A DNA stretch of 64,000 bases from Sinotaia quadrata (GCA_028829895.1 CM054182.1:12487001-12551000); one strand, 5' to 3'. Counted from the stretch's first letter, positions 37,678-50,655 are shown. Notes: a model not told the origin generated them from the sequence alone. Program-made: numbers and translations.

Positions 37678-37799
37678 ATAATATAAAAATTACAAGAATT
37701 AAAATAATATAAAAATTACAAGAATTAAAACAATATAAAAATTACAAGAATTAAAATAATATAAAAATTACAAGAATTAAAATAATATAAAAATTACAA
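37678..37799. repeat. 26-bp AT-rich minisatellite, module II
   Basis: About five copies of a unit like ATATAAAAATTACAAGAATT + AAAATA in the e-f intron. Module I has the same array (50656-50822) with about seven copies. Confidence 0.93.
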
Positions 37800-38070
37800 T
37801 AAGTCTGAAGAAAGCCATCAATGTTACTCTGATACATATTTCATGTACACAGTATTCAGGAATGCTATATAAAGACTTGAAAAAATCTTTGAATACCTTA
37901 ATTTGAAAACAAAGTAAACCAATTTTAAAAGAATGGAAATGAAGTTGAAATTCAATAAAAGAATGGAGATTTAGTTTAAAACCATCAGAAATTGCCAAAG
38001 TCTTTATCCGTTAAAGACTTTTCTTGCAAATGTTGGCTAAGGCATTTTCGTAATTTCACATCAAGCTTAC

Positions 38071-38226
38071 GTGAACTTGGAGAATCCCACGATCTTTCAC
38101 ATTTTCCACAACGGAACCATTGTAACTGGTTTTGTTAAATGTTGGGTCGTTGTCGTTCTCGTTCAGTATCGTGAGAGTAATGTTGACGCTTGAGGAATTC
38201 CCTGTAGTGCTTTCTGTAGCAATAAT
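38071..38226 (-). CDS. Cadherin exon 19 (module II, e)
   Basis: 156 bp, phase 0 to 0; donor GTAAGC. IIATESTTGNSSSVNITLTI, NENDNDPTF linker, YNGSVVENVKDRG. Confidence 0.94.
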
Positions 38227-38236
38227 CTGTAATTAA

Positions 38237-38441
38237 AGTAAGGTAATCAAGTTAACATAGTCCAAAGTAAGGTAATCAAGTTAACATAGTCCAAAGTAAG
38301 GTAATCAAGTTAAAATAGTCCAAAGTAAGGTAATCAAGTTAAAATAGTCCAAAGTAAGGCAATCAAGTTAAAATAGTCCAAAGTAAAACAATCAAGTTAA
38401 AATAGTCCAAAGTAAGGTAATCAAGTTAAAATAGTCCAAAG
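38237..38441. repeat. 29-bp minisatellite
   Basis: Seven copies of a unit containing GTAAGGTAATCAAGTTAA and ATAGTCCAAA, beginning about 10 bases upstream of exon e of module II on the gene strand. Modules I and III have one copy at the same place. Confidence 0.95.
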
Positions 38442-38737
38442 TTACGTATTCAATTTTTTAAAAATAAATATATTTAAGAGTAAACGTTTCAAAGTGATAC
38501 GTCCGAAGGAAACAGTTAAATAATTGAAAACACTATTGAACAATTAATTTTGTTTACATGTATAAAATAATTTGAATTGACCTATTCGAAGTTACTATGC
38601 CTACCTCAAGCAAAAATCTATTTTTCTAATAAATGAAACTTTACTTTTTAGAATGACCTCGTTTGAAATGAAAACGTTCCATTTTGAAATGTAATCTCCA
38701 TCTCTACATTAATTTTACATAGTCAAAATTAGCATAC

Positions 38738-38890
38738 CTGGAACTCTAACGTCTGCGTAATTTCGTAATCAAAACATGTTGGGTCAGAGACCCGGATAAG
38801 GACGGAGGCTTCGCGTCTGGCTTTAATTGGTGTGACCTCCAGGCAGGAAGTGTAATTAGAAATGGTGAGACTGAAATCACTGTTTACATC
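38738..38890 (-). CDS. Cadherin exon 18 (module II, d)
   Basis: 153 bp, phase 0 to 0. DVNSDFSLTISNYTSCLEV, then DPTCFDYEITQTLEFQ. Confidence 0.94.
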
Positions 38891-40021
38891 CTAAAGTAAA
38901 AAAGGAGACATACTTTGAAACGCACGAACATGGGGTAATTACATTAGGCAAGATATGCTGCAGATACAGAATATATGAAAGATGAACTTTGAAACAAACA
39001 AGAAAAGTTTCTTCTAAATAATATGGTCTCTGCTAGAGGATTACAAGAAACATTTAAGAAACTGTTGAAAGGTTAAACAATTATTAATATGCTAATTAGA
39101 GGATATAGAAAATGGCCAGTTTCAAAAGAAATCCCCATATGAATATTTGTTTTCGTTGTAATCATTAATTTCATTGTTAGAGACGGTTTACAATAAGCTG
39201 GAAAAGATTTTTTTATAAATAATAAAATAAATAAATGCCAGAATGTCTGCTAACATGTATCAACTTTTATACAGGTTGCTCAAATACTTACTATTAAAAG
39301 TCAGCACCAGATAACTTGGAATATTGTTTGACTCTTGTATGCACAAATTCACACTCATTTATATAAAACTCACACAAACACACACAAATTACATATACAT
39401 AAATCAAATTGATTCTCGACATAAAAAAATTGATACAAAAGTTGTTTTCCAAACCTTTGTTACTATGTACAACCTATGCCATATAATAGTGCAATACTAA
39501 TAGTTAATGCTTGAATCATTCCGATGAATGTGTGTTTAGGTAGAACTGTACTTACCTTATTCATCGTAGCAGAATGTGTTCGTGTAACTATACCAGTCTA
39601 CCATGTTACTGCATTTTAACAGATAATAATGAACACATTTTAAATGGCAATGATGTTCAACCCAGCACTACAAGCAAGTACAAAGCAATACGTATTTTTA
39701 TTTGTAGAATTCTACTAACTACAATTCAGTAAAACTTTCTCCATTTCACTTCCTACTTCCCTCAGGTACATAAACAAGTCAGCTACCTCGAGTGCACTTC
39801 AAGTACTAATTAAAAATATTACACTGAATTTACTAAATATAAAATTTATTTTAATAACTCAAAATATTACGGGAGATAAAACTGAACACTAATAATGCAC
39901 AAAACTGATAATTCGTGGCTTTACACGCAAACTTAATAAAATAAATTCATTAGAAAAATAACAAATGTATATTTCGAATTCCGCTGTGGTGAAATACGGT
40001 GTAGGTTATATAGACGTTTTT

Positions 40022-40364
40022 CAGACTAGTATCTTAACAAAGTATTAACTGTAGTGTTTTCAGACTAGTATCTTAACAAAGTATTAACTGTAGTGTTTTC
40101 AGACTAGTATCTTAACAAAGTATTAACTGTAGTGTTTTCAGACTAGTATCTTAACAAAGTATTAACTGTAGTGTTTTCAGACTAGTATCTTAACAAAGTA
40201 TTAACTGTAGTGTTTTCAGACTAGTATCTTAACAAAGTATTAACTGTAGTGTTTTCAGACTAGTATCTTAACAAAGTATTAACTGTAGTGTTTTCAGACT
40301 AGTATCTTAACAAAGTATTAACTGTAGTATTTTCAGACTAGTATCTTAACAAAGTATTAACTGC
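40022..40364. repeat. 39-bp minisatellite
   Basis: About nine almost identical copies of a unit beginning CAGACTAGTATCTTAACAAA in the c-d intron of module II. Not seen in the other modules. Confidence 0.96.
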
Positions 40365-40559
40365 AGTTTCGCGCTGGTCAGGTGACCTTGGCCGGACAAT
40401 CGTAACAAGGATTTAAAAAAATATCTGGCGAGTATACTGCATGGTTTCCGAGACACTAATAAACAACACCTTAAGCATTCTTACATTATGTCTATGAAGT
40501 TCACACAAGTTATGTTTTAGTGTTATTATCTGAACTATAGTAACTGGATACAAATATGT

Positions 40560-40905
40560 TCATACTGTCTTAGGCATTTTTAAGCGCATGCGGGCAGGTA
40601 CGGTTTAATGAATTTGACCGGTCTCCAACTTTGTCAACGAGCATTACTTTAACCTCACCAAACGGCGTTCACGGTTTTAACAAGACATTGCTGATTTCAC
40701 CGTCTTTTTTCAATTAAGAACATGTAATGTTTCAAGAATCTGCAAGGTCTTCACCAATTAAGAATCTCACCAAACTCTGTTCATTCATTATTAGACAAAA
40801 TATTATCAGATATGAAGACAACAAAGTAACGAATGCTTACCACGAACGAACACTTCCAGGTGGAGCACGTGTATAATCATTACATACTCACCTTTTATAC
40901 CTGAG
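40560..40905 (-). other. Conserved intronic block, module II (c-d intron)
   Basis: Sister of 12841-13170. The splice-bounded 60-base segment is 40841-40900; its open frame reads EYVMIIHVLHLEVFVRG. One extra T near 40708 breaks the longer frame seen in modules III and IV. Confidence 0.4.
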
Positions 40906-41162
40906 TAAACAACGATTAATAAAATAACAAATGTTAATGTTAATGAAAGGGGATGGACCTTTATTGAAAAACAACAGTAAGTGGAAGTGTAACAAAATTA
41001 AAATTCAATGCAATTTAAAGGCTTAAGTAGATGCGAATATTAAAGAAAAATACATGATAAAGAGCATTTTCCGACATGGATTTCGACATCTGCTATATCT
41101 AAAGTTTCATGTATTTTGTCCATTTTTTAAATATATTGTCTGTATATAAAGTTAAACTTATT

Positions 41163-41276
41163 TTTCCGTCTATTTAAATACCTTGTCTACATCAAAGTTT
41201 CATGTATTTAGTCCGTCTATTTAAATACCTTGTCTACATCTAAAGTTTCATGTATTTTATCCGTCTATTTAAATAC
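41163..41276 (-). repeat. Tandem copies of the exon c donor region
   Basis: Two extra copies of TTTAAATACCTTGTCTACATC lie directly downstream (gene strand) of exon c in module II, spaced about 47 bases apart. Each repeats the last bases of the exon (GATGTAGACAAG) and its GTATTT donor. A decayed version lies beside exon c of module I near 53250-53340. Confidence 0.85.
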
Positions 41277-41425
41277 CTTGTCTACATCTAAAATAGTAAT
41301 GTCCTTGTCCATCTGTAACGGAGTGCCGGTTGGAGAGTTTTCAGTGACGTTCGCTGTAACTGTACCATTGGGTGAAAAGACAGGCACATGATCGTTTACG
41401 TCATTAACACGAACGCTCACTGTTC
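41277..41425 (-). CDS. Cadherin exon 17 (module II, c)
   Basis: 149 bp, phase 1 in and 0 out; donor GTATTT. VSVRVNDVNDHVPVF, SPNGTVTANVTENSPTG, ILDVDK. The donor is chosen because it alone keeps the length and the DVDK-DVNSD calcium motif; two decoy copies lie just downstream. Confidence 0.93.
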
Positions 41426-42566
41426 CTGCAACAAGTAACGAACACTTTTCCCATGAAAATAAATAAATGCATAAAATAAATGCAGCAGTCCGAAAATACA
41501 CGTTTGCTCTTTATGTTAAGAATTATTCGCGATGCCGTAAAATGACCTATGATGAATTAAATTTAACTTCGCCTTTAAGGGTAACAGATTTTTTCTGGAA
41601 TATTTACAAACAGAACTTACACGATGAATGATATGAGTCAGAAAACATAATTATGTTCAGTAACGTTTATTGCTTTTTCTACAAATGTAATGATTAATAC
41701 GCAAATCATTTGGAAAAGCGAAATAATTTGCTAGTCAATTTCATTAGGCGAATGTTTTGGGGATTTTATTGGACAGTTATTAATAATAAAACGGTGGGTC
41801 TATTTAGTTAATACTGACTAATATTTTATATAAAATATCCGAAATTTGTTAATGGAGCTTTTTCTCTTTCTATTGCTTATGAGAAGGGCAATGTGGCTAC
41901 TGATACATTTTTGTTATAGGTATTCCTGTACGTGCAAGTTCGGTAGCACTGTACGATGGAGAGTGTTTACTGATGAATGCATACATATAGAGAATGACCT
42001 CAGTGTACAAACAAAGTAATAATCATGCATTTAGGTCGTGTCACTAATCACTAGTGACTGATTATTGCTCTAAAGCTAAAGAACATCCGGTTGTGTTGTG
42101 AGGCATTATTAATTTCAATGTTCTATTAGACTAGTACGAAAAGCTCGGCTTTGTTCAGACTATAAAGTACTTAAATATATGAAGAGAAATGATTACGTTT
42201 TGTTAGAATGTTAGAATGTCGTGGGAACTAGAGTTGGATTCTGACACTATTTCGTATCCGGGGGTGGATGGTAAGCTATGATTCCATGAACACTATGAGA
42301 TTAATATCTCTCTCCTTGTGGAAGAGAATTAAACAAATACCGACACAAACATCACTTCTGATTTGCTTACAAAATGATTATGAATTGATAAATATTAAAA
42401 ACTAATGGAAATATATAGTAAAGAAAATCAGCATTAGCGCTTTCCCTTCTAATAAGTAATATAAAAAAGTACAATACGAGTGAGGAATAGTGTACTGAAA
42501 ATAAATTTTACTGAAAAATAGACGAATTTATTTACATATAAACAAACAAAACAAAACAAAACGTAC

Positions 42567-42705
42567 CTGTTGCAGTCTGAAATGTGTTTGATGCAGCGTT
42601 TGTGTCGACAACAATTATTACCAAGACAGCCGATTCCAGTGTTTCCCTATCAAGTCTCCTATTAACGCTGATGAGACCAGTTGAACTGTCAATTTTGAAA
42701 GAGCT
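42567..42705 (-). CDS. Cadherin exon 16 (module II, b)
   Basis: 139 bp, phase 0 in and 1 out; donor GTACGT. SSFKIDSSTGLISVNRRLDRE, VIIVVDTNAASNTFQTAT. Confidence 0.93.
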
Positions 42706-42799
42706 CTGATCACAAATACAGAAAAATAAATATTTAAAATGTAGTCATAATAGACAATGTACTAATATATTTGAATAGTAATTCAAAGTGTAGTGACAC

Positions 42800-42890
42800 G
42801 AAATTCTCTTCACTTGTAATTAGTTATGAATGATGAATTAATTAATAATAATCATAATATTTAACTAAGTGGCATTAGCTTCACAAAAAT
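42800..42890 (+). mobile_element. LTR-like repeat, terminal fragment
   Basis: CTTCACTTGTAATTAGTTAT through AATAATAATCATAATATT to GTGGCATTAGCTTCACA: the 3' terminal block of the family, in the a-b intron of module II. Confidence 0.5.
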
Positions 42891-43345
42891 GTGAGATGGG
42901 CGAGGCATATCTACATTATTATTATAAATATCAGCTCACCGAACAGCAATTTATAATTAATAAATATGAATAAGATTCTTTAGTAAATAACATAAAACGA
43001 CTGAGAAGTCACTTTGAAAGAACAATTGTAGAGTTCACACAATTTGCATGTTGTTCATCATTGAAAAGTCCTTTATTCTCAGATGCTAAATACGGTACCA
43101 TTTTTTTAAAAATCACGTTCGACGTAAATTACGTCATGGGCTATGAGTTATAATTCAGGAATGTAATGACTGAAGCATTGACAGAAGAATAATCCAAATC
43201 TATCTTTGTGGAACATACCAATATCGCCCATTAATAATTAACCATTTATACAGTGCAAAAGTTTAAATGACGAAACTATTTCCAAACTCATGTTACTGAA
43301 TTTGGTTGGTATGACTATAAGGAATTCCCTGATAGTTAGGGTAGA

Positions 43346-44695
43346 GTGGCAGGAGTGCATTTGCCTATTCCTATTTCTAGACTTGACTATTATATAATTT
43401 GTTAAATTTCTAAGTGAGCCGACTTTGACCACTGCTCATGCTGATAATTTTAAGTGCCAGAGTTGGAAGTAAACAACTCAGGTGGAGGATAGGCTAGAAA
43501 ATGCTGGTGCAATCCAAACCAATTCCAACTGGATCAGTAGTTTTTATTACACTGCGTCATAATTTTTTTTTGTAAGTTGTCTAAGATTTTTCAACTGATT
43601 TAGAATAATTTTGCACTGCTAAATCTGAAAATGACATCCGTTGTTTTTTAATCAGATCAGGTTTTCGATCTAATTCGATTTTAAAAAATCTGATCTTATT
43701 GCTAAATGTGCTAAGATCTTTACCTGCTGTAAAGAATTATTTCGCCTAATCGCTTGAATTTGGAGTGGCAAGAAGTCTGGTCATGAAAGGCGGCCTTTAG
43801 TTTAATGGTGAGTTAATTGACTGATTCAAAGAGAATGGACTTAGACATATTTTATGCGTTTTTACTATAGATATGTTATACTTGTGTTTTATGTAAATAT
43901 GTATTATGTGAATAGATTAATATTCTACACTTTTTTAACTATGATGCTTATTTGTAGTATGCTACACACTTGACAATGTCTCTAGTGAACCTGTTCATAA
44001 ACTATCATGCTGTATTTATTATACTAGGTGCATGTATTGCACTAATAAATACGTCCCTGGAAACTGTAAATTGAAAATTGAAGAATTGAATGTAAGAGAG
44101 AATGGTGTTAAAGATGAATACACTGGAAACAGCATTTGTTCCCACATTATATTTTACAGCAAATAAATAATCAGTCTTTTAATGTTTTATCTGAATCTCC
44201 ATTTTTACTGATTTACAAACCGCTACAGCCGTGGTAGACAAGAGAAGTCTCTACCACAGTGTGAAAGTGTAAAGAATACACTGCACTCCATTGATGTATG
44301 GTGCAAAGTATGCTGACTACATCGTGGGATTTCTGGTACGAGGAAGTTACTGGAAAATGCTAAAATTGTTGTTTTGCTTGAGGGAGCTAGTACAGTAGAG
44401 TTCCAGATAGCCTCAAGAGAATAGCGCCTCATCAATGCTCCGTTACGTGTGGGGGAATCATTTGGAATTAACAGTAATACTTGAACAATAAACTTGTGTC
44501 TTTGTTACAAAAAGTGCACGGAAAGACTACTGTTGCAGCTTCACATAGACTAGGTTATTTACAACATAATTTGAACAAGAAAGTCGGTGGATGGTGGCTT
44601 ACTAAATATAGATTAAAAGACGGATTTATTTTCTCTTTTAGTAAGAATATTTCAAATGGAAATAGTGTGTGACAGTAAATCTTTCTCTTCAAATC
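43346..44695 (+). mobile_element. LTR-like repeat, long copy abutting exon a (copy 7)
   Basis: Starts GTGGCAGGAGTGCATTTGCC. It shares the middle block (GGTAGACAAGAGAAGTCTC, GAAGTTACTGGAAAATGCTA, GCTTGAGGGAGCTA) with the copy at 58695, and the block GATTAAAAGACGGATTTATT. It ends about 15 bases from the donor of exon a. The AATAAA-like stretch near 44040 is weak. No protein is recognised. Confidence 0.5.
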
Positions 44696-44710
44696 TTCAA
44701 CTTAATTTAC

Positions 44711-45153
44711 CTGTAGAATCACTTCTGAGACTATGCTCTGAGATTCATTAAGTCCTGATGAATTTTTCCACAAAATGGAGTAATTCAATGCGGCATCACT
44801 GTCACCATCATGAGCTCTGAAGTTGTACACAAGAGACCCTGGATTTATTTCTTCGTCCACACTGACTGAGGCGACTGGAGGTTCGAATCTCGGAGGATCA
44901 TCATTGACGTTTAACACCTCTATGTGGACAGTGGTGCTGGCTGTCATGGCGGGAGAACCTCGGTCTATTGCTAGAACAACCAGAGTGTAATTGGCAACAC
45001 GTTCTCTGTCCAGTGTGCCTACAGTTGTAATGTTGCCCGAGTTGCCATCAATGACGAATTGGTCGTTACTGCCGCTAGCGATTATGTAAAATACATCGTT
45101 ATTGGGTGCACTCCCATCACTGTCACTGGCATTAACTTGTCCGACAGATGTTC
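44711..45153 (-). CDS. Cadherin exon 15 (module II, a)
   Basis: 443 bp, phase 1 in and 0 out; acceptor CCAG, donor GTAAAT. GQVNASDSDGSAPNNDVFY, GTLDRERVANYTL, LNVNDDPPRF, AHDGDSDAALNYSILW. Confidence 0.96.
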
Positions 45154-48100
45154 CTGGTAAAACAAAACTGAAGTCAGTTGCATGAAAATGATAACATGTA
45201 TGAAATAAGGAAGAAACATACTTAATTAGTTGAAAGGAATGGTATTATTTCTGTTAGCTAATAGTATTCTGAACAACAAATAGTGGAACATAAAGGAACA
45301 ATTCGAACCAATACACTACTACGAAATTAATGTAGAACAAGACACTACACTACATTATATTTGATACTGCACTAACAATAATGCGAGTAGAAATTACACT
45401 TACAGTTGACGATACTAACAAAGAGGCGTAAAGAGTTGCTTAACAAGTAACATTATATAAGTATACACATAACGACTAAGTCTGGAAAAAAAACAGAACC
45501 GTGTAGCATTTATTTATTGCTAAGGGCACGGAACATGTATACTTTTTCACACCAAATAACTAACATTTTACAAGATAATTTAAAAGTTTTAAATAAATTC
45601 ATTCCTGTGAAAACTCGGAGGTTTACAAGCATTCATACTGTGATGTATGTAGATAAAACAGTAATGTCAAATTGTGGGCTGAAGAGAGGTAATCTTGTGT
45701 AATCGGACAAATTCAGATAACGGATTAAGTCCCTTTAATCACGTGATTATGCCAGTCTTTCTTGTCTTAAAGCTAACGTATACTTATGCAAATTATATAT
45801 TACTCACACTCTGCTTACTCTTATTATCATAAATAAGTACATAGATAAAACTTTAAGAACTGCATATCCTCCACTGTTTAAATTCTTCCACAAATTCATC
45901 AGTGATAAACCATATTAAACATATTAATTTTAAAATTTTAATATTTATAAAACAATAGGTACTTTAAATATTTTAAATTAGTCGGAGTAGGAAAACGGAT
46001 AATTACTTTGTATTAAAATGTCACAAATAATCAGAAAATAGTCATTGAAAACGAAAAAGAACATTATTTTGCTAGAAAGATTTGAAGGCAGAGTTTTACC
46101 TAATAGGCAAATCTGTTGATTATCCTGCATCGTTCAAGTTATATAAGATTATATTAGCATGGACCTATGGAACTATTTCAAAAGTACTAAAAAAAAATGT
46201 TAATTTTCTCTATGAAATTGTTAGGATATTTTAAATCTCGCCTGCAACCCATCATTAAATATTAAAAAAGAAATATAGAAAGGAATAAAAAAATTACAAA
46301 TGAGTAATAATCAAAATCTAAATGTAGATGCAAAACGTAGTTTAATAAGGGCTTATACAGACATATGACGTAGCTATTGCATCACCCGTAAGACAGAATG
46401 GATGTTTTTTCTGGGTTCAGAGAAGTAAACTAGTTAATATTGTGAACACTGATCAGGTGGAAATCTGACCAGGTCCACAAAAAGATTTCTTGATTGTAAA
46501 GGGGCACTGAATGAAATCGTTTAGCATACGCAGGTTTTATAGGGCGAAAAGTAGTCAGAAGTGTACTTAATCCTATGTGTGAATGGGAGCTTGGATGCAA
46601 TCCTGCCCTTAGGTCAAACTGAATAGTCTTTAAATAGGGGAGTAAACTCATGCTATGTGCTTTCCCATGACAATCACATGCCAAGTGTGTAGCAGAAGAC
46701 AGATTTCTACATAGTATAAATCTGAAAGTCTTTGTGAATGATAAGCCAAAATAGCTTTAAAAAAGAGTGTACAAGATTTATTAAGGGAATCCGTATGCTA
46801 TTGTTACAGATTATTTCAATCCTTGGTTTTTGCTGAACAGAATGATTTTCACCATACTTTAGAGGCTTGCATCTTGGTAGAATTGCTTCAATTGTTGGCA
46901 ACAGTTAGCTGATGTGTATCAACCGTTGGTTCATACAATGATGTTAAACTCCACCAGAGTAACTAGGTGAAAATAGTACATTGGGCCAGGAGTGCGAGAA
47001 TGGGTCTAACCGTGTAGGAACTATTGGGGACTTTGTGCAAAAGCTAGTGGAAGCTAGCCTTTCTCTGGTAGATATTATGAGCATTATGCTATGTGTATTT
47101 TGTAATTGATTGCTTTTTCATTTTTTGTATTTGTTTAATTTTCTTTTTATATAAATATTTTATTAATTTTCACCTGTCTTGTGTTAATTCTTATCGTCTC
47201 CATTTCATGTTAAATTCATTTGATCAGAGTCATCGCGTCTTCCATCATGTCCGTCTATCTGTCCGTTTGTCTGTCGGATTGTCCATTTGTCAGTCTGTCT
47301 GTCCATCAGTTTGTTTACTTTTTTGTCCATTCTTTCCATCCTACATGGAAGACCCTATCCTCTGGGGGCGACGAGTCACTGGAGCGATTGAACTCATATT
47401 GTTGTGTGTTTCGTGTTGTCCATCATATGGGGTACCAACAGAAAGGACTAATGGAAACGAATAGCATAATTACTGGTAAATTGCAATTATTGACTTCATA
47501 ACAATATTGTGTCGAGTTATGATGTTCATTGAAACACCAAATTGTAATAGAAATATAGTGAATAAAATGTGGAGAATTATGACGCAGTAGTAGGCCTATA
47601 TCGGAATTGTAGACCAGTCTGTGGCTTGTCAGGATAAAAGTAAGAGTGCGTGAATGTTTGTTAATCAATACTGATGTTCTCCAAAGGAGGTGGTTGAAAT
47701 GTAACTGACTGCAAACATCATACGTATTTCATGTCTCACAGTGTCAGAATTGAACGCAAAAGTCAGTAGCTTTATCTGCAGTCTTGCCAGACGGGATTGA
47801 TGCCATGGTAAAATTGCACTGATTGCTTTACTAATACGTCATCACCCAACATTTTCAGAAATCGTCATGTTCAACGTCATTGCGCACATCAGAGATACAG
47901 AGAAGTATGGACTATCAAAGATCTCACAAGTACAACGACATATTCCGAATAAGAACAGTAAAATCGTGATTCTTTTTAGAGAGAAAGGGAGGGAGTGGGG
48001 AGGGGGGAGATGTCGAGGACAACTGTATTTTTACTTGATAAACATCTATTATTAGATCCATGAAAGTGTGAAATAAATATTTGAAAGTAAACAAATGTTA

Positions 48101-48300
48101 TGTTTTGTAGTATGTCTAATGCTTGGAAAGTTACTACTGATAAAGCTTCTATCTGTCTTTCAGAAGAAATAAAAATGAGATGTCTCTTAATCAGTAATCA
48201 CAGCAGCTGAATAGCTCGCTAATTAATTAATCACTTTTTGATTTTTTAATAATCCCCTACAATGTTATTATGGACCTAGTTTAAGACGTACATCACTTAC
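45154..48300 (-). other. Intron between modules I and II (i to a)
   Basis: 3.1 kb, closely similar to 16256-19679, including the 1.15-kb insert. No exon is needed by phase. Short frames such as 47093-47464 come from CTGT-rich sequence. Confidence 0.75.
46205..47455. repeat. Intron insert shared with 17735-18890
   Basis: Second copy of the 1.15-kb segment, with the same order of blocks, ending near ACGAGTCACTGGAGCGATTG. Its counterpart of the 18158-18385 frame is interrupted. Confidence 0.5.
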
Positions 48301-48373
48301 CACTTGGTGCATTTTCCGGAACACTCGCTGTATATGTTGGTGATGAAAACATTGGCTGTACATCGTTTAAGTC
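48301..48373 (-). CDS. Cadherin exon 14 (module I, i)
   Basis: 73 bp, phase 0 in and 1 out; donor GTAAGT. DLNDVQPMF linker, SSPTYTASVPENAPSG. Confidence 0.93.
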
Positions 48374-48711
48374 CTGAAACATGAATACATAGGATCGTAA
48401 GCAGGATTATCAAAATATGTAAACATAATTTTATAAAAGTGAAAAATGTTAATGTACATTGCATGAACTCATATATGTTTGAATGTTTAGCATTTAGATT
48501 CATAATGAATGTTTTTGTCTTCATTTCTGAAAAGAAATTTTACAGCACACGTCCTTGATTTTATTATCTTCTCCCCATCACGTAGTCACACTGGACACTG
48601 ATGAACAACTTGTTGAATGATGTGTCGTTAGGTTTGTCAGTGAAATATCTGAACAATAAAATTAAATGTACATTCACCTGTAAAAACGCCTACACTTATT
48701 GATACACTCAC

Positions 48712-48954
48712 CTCAACAGTAATTTGCACGGTCGTGTTGCCAGTTAGTTGAGGCGTACCGTTGTCTATGGCCCAAACTGTGATTGTAATAACGCCTTTAA
48801 CGTCAAGAAGTTTTTCGTAATCCAGTGTTGAGTTGACAGTCAGAAGACCAGAATTCCCATCCAGTGTAAAATTAGAACACACATTTGGATTACAGTCTGC
48901 AATACGGTAGATCACGTGACTGTTTTGACTACCCTGTTGATCATTGTCTTTGGC
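48712..48954 (-). CDS. Cadherin exon 13 (module I, h)
   Basis: 243 bp, phase 0 to 0; donor GTGAGT. AKDNDQQGSQNSHVIYR, CNPNVC, FTLDGNSGLLTV, LDYEKLLDV, AIDNGTPQLTGN. Confidence 0.95.
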
Positions 48955-49933
48955 CTGGGGGAACAGAATAAATCTCGTACATGTGTTTGCAGGTAATCAT
49001 TAATGCGGTGTTTAGACAGTTATGGTGCCCTCTAACGATATGAACACAACAGAGACCCACCAAGCTGATGTATATCCAGATTTAAACATTTAAAGCTATT
49101 CAGATGTTTAGGATTAATGGGTAGACACACGATAACAGTTATATAAAATGCGACTGGAATAATTACGAATACTTATGTGAATCAAAAGGAATATCGATGT
49201 AGGTACCATATACCCATTACTAGTCCTTTTATACTAATATAGTACAATGCAAGCTTTATTACTAAAATTAATTTTAAGTTCAAAATATTTATGGTCGATC
49301 AGCTCTTTAAAACTTAATTTCAGTCTAAATTGTCCTAATTTGTACATGAATATAATGAATTAATTAAGAAGATGAGTTAAAAGTTCTCACCTCCATTATA
49401 TTCTCAGATTGATGAACCGTAAACCAACAATTACAGAAAGAAGGGTTATGTGTTTACAAATAATTGATTAAAATGTGGGGAAGGAGATAAGATTACATTG
49501 TGTATATGCGTGTGAATTAGAAACAGTATCACTTCAAGTCTTATAGCATTATTTTGATTTTTACTTCCGTTTTTTTGGATTTCTTGTTCTAAAGCCAAAG
49601 TTTTATTATCTTTTAAAATCTCATACATATAGGAGATAATAATGTTTCAATACTTATTTCCTTCCGAATACAACTAATAATGTATGATATAAGAAACAAT
49701 ATTTAAAAAAATAAATTAACATTATTAATGGCATAAAATATTTAAAGAACACTTATAAGTATTCCTTATAATATACAATCCAATTATGTTACACCGCATG
49801 CTGTGTTTTGATGACTAAATAACATTAACTATTTTAATACTTTATTTTCAACAACGAAGCAGTTCAAACAAGAGTACTACCTTTATAATTTTAATAAATA
49901 TGTAAAACAATTTAGCTATCGACATAACAAAAC

Positions 49934-50171
49934 CTGTAACGTCATATTTGGAGCCAACTGCTGACTGCCCTCAGTGATTCTGCTGGCATAAGAATACAGG
50001 AAAGCCGGAGTTTCGTCGTTGGCATCTGTGACTGTAATGGCAAGCGGCACTCCTGACCTTCGACCTCCACTATCAGTGGCCACGACAGTCAACAGATAAG
50101 TATCCTTTGTCTCACGATCAAGATTATCGTCCTTGGTTGTAATTTCTCCCGTTTTGTTGTTGATTGTGAAT
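49934..50171 (-). CDS. Cadherin exon 12 (module I, g)
   Basis: 238 bp, phase 2 in and 0 out. FTINNKTGEITTKDDNLDRE, VVATDSGGRRSGVPL, TVTDANDETPAF, ASRITEGSQQLAPN. Confidence 0.94.
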
Positions 50172-50524
50172 CTAGAAATTATGAAGTTGAAGGATACATG
50201 CTGTCAGTCACGTTCTCATTATATAAGAAATCTTCTATGTATCACATGGTTGTATTTGTCAAAACACAAATGAAATTTATTTGAACTATTGATTTCATTC
50301 AGTAACCATATGATGAATGCGAAATATAAAGTAAATGATAAAAACGGGTGAAATAATCTGTCTATAATTTCCAACAATGGGTAAGACAAATAAAAATTAT
50401 AACAACAGGTACTAGTTGTTTGTGTTCTCTGAGTTATGTAAATTAAGTCACAAATATGTCTGTCATGAAATCACCCAAACAAAAAGTATCATCTCATTAA
50501 ACTACTTGCACACAATAAAACTAC

Positions 50525-50589
50525 CTGTCACGATCTCCTTCAAGAGAATAGGAAATGCTACCGAATATCCCAGCATCATGGTCAGTTGC
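50525..50589 (-). CDS. Cadherin exon 11 (module I, f)
   Basis: 65 bp, phase 0 in and 2 out. ATDHDAGIFGSISYSLEGD; the middle Asn of the usual DND is His here, while both Asp are kept. Confidence 0.92.
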
Positions 50590-50655
50590 CTGCAACAAAG
50601 GAAATAAATGAGTTTTGAAGCATACGCCAAAAGAAAGTATAGAAGCTTGATTAAT

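Larger units (their letters stand above)
32227..45153 (-). repeat. Tandem cadherin module II (exons 15-23)
   Basis: Nine exons a to i, 1659 bp, 553 residues. The largest module because of intron insertions: a 3.07-kb element (32413-35482), 26-, 29- and 39-bp minisatellites, and a repeat-derived stretch reaching almost to exon a. The g-h intron (35968-36954) and the b-c intron (41426-42566) show nothing beyond homology with their sisters. Confidence 0.92.

Noticed and set aside
37678..38441. CRISPR-like array (regular repeats)
   Set aside because: The 26-, 29- and 39-bp arrays are head-to-tail without unique spacers and sit in introns of an animal gene.
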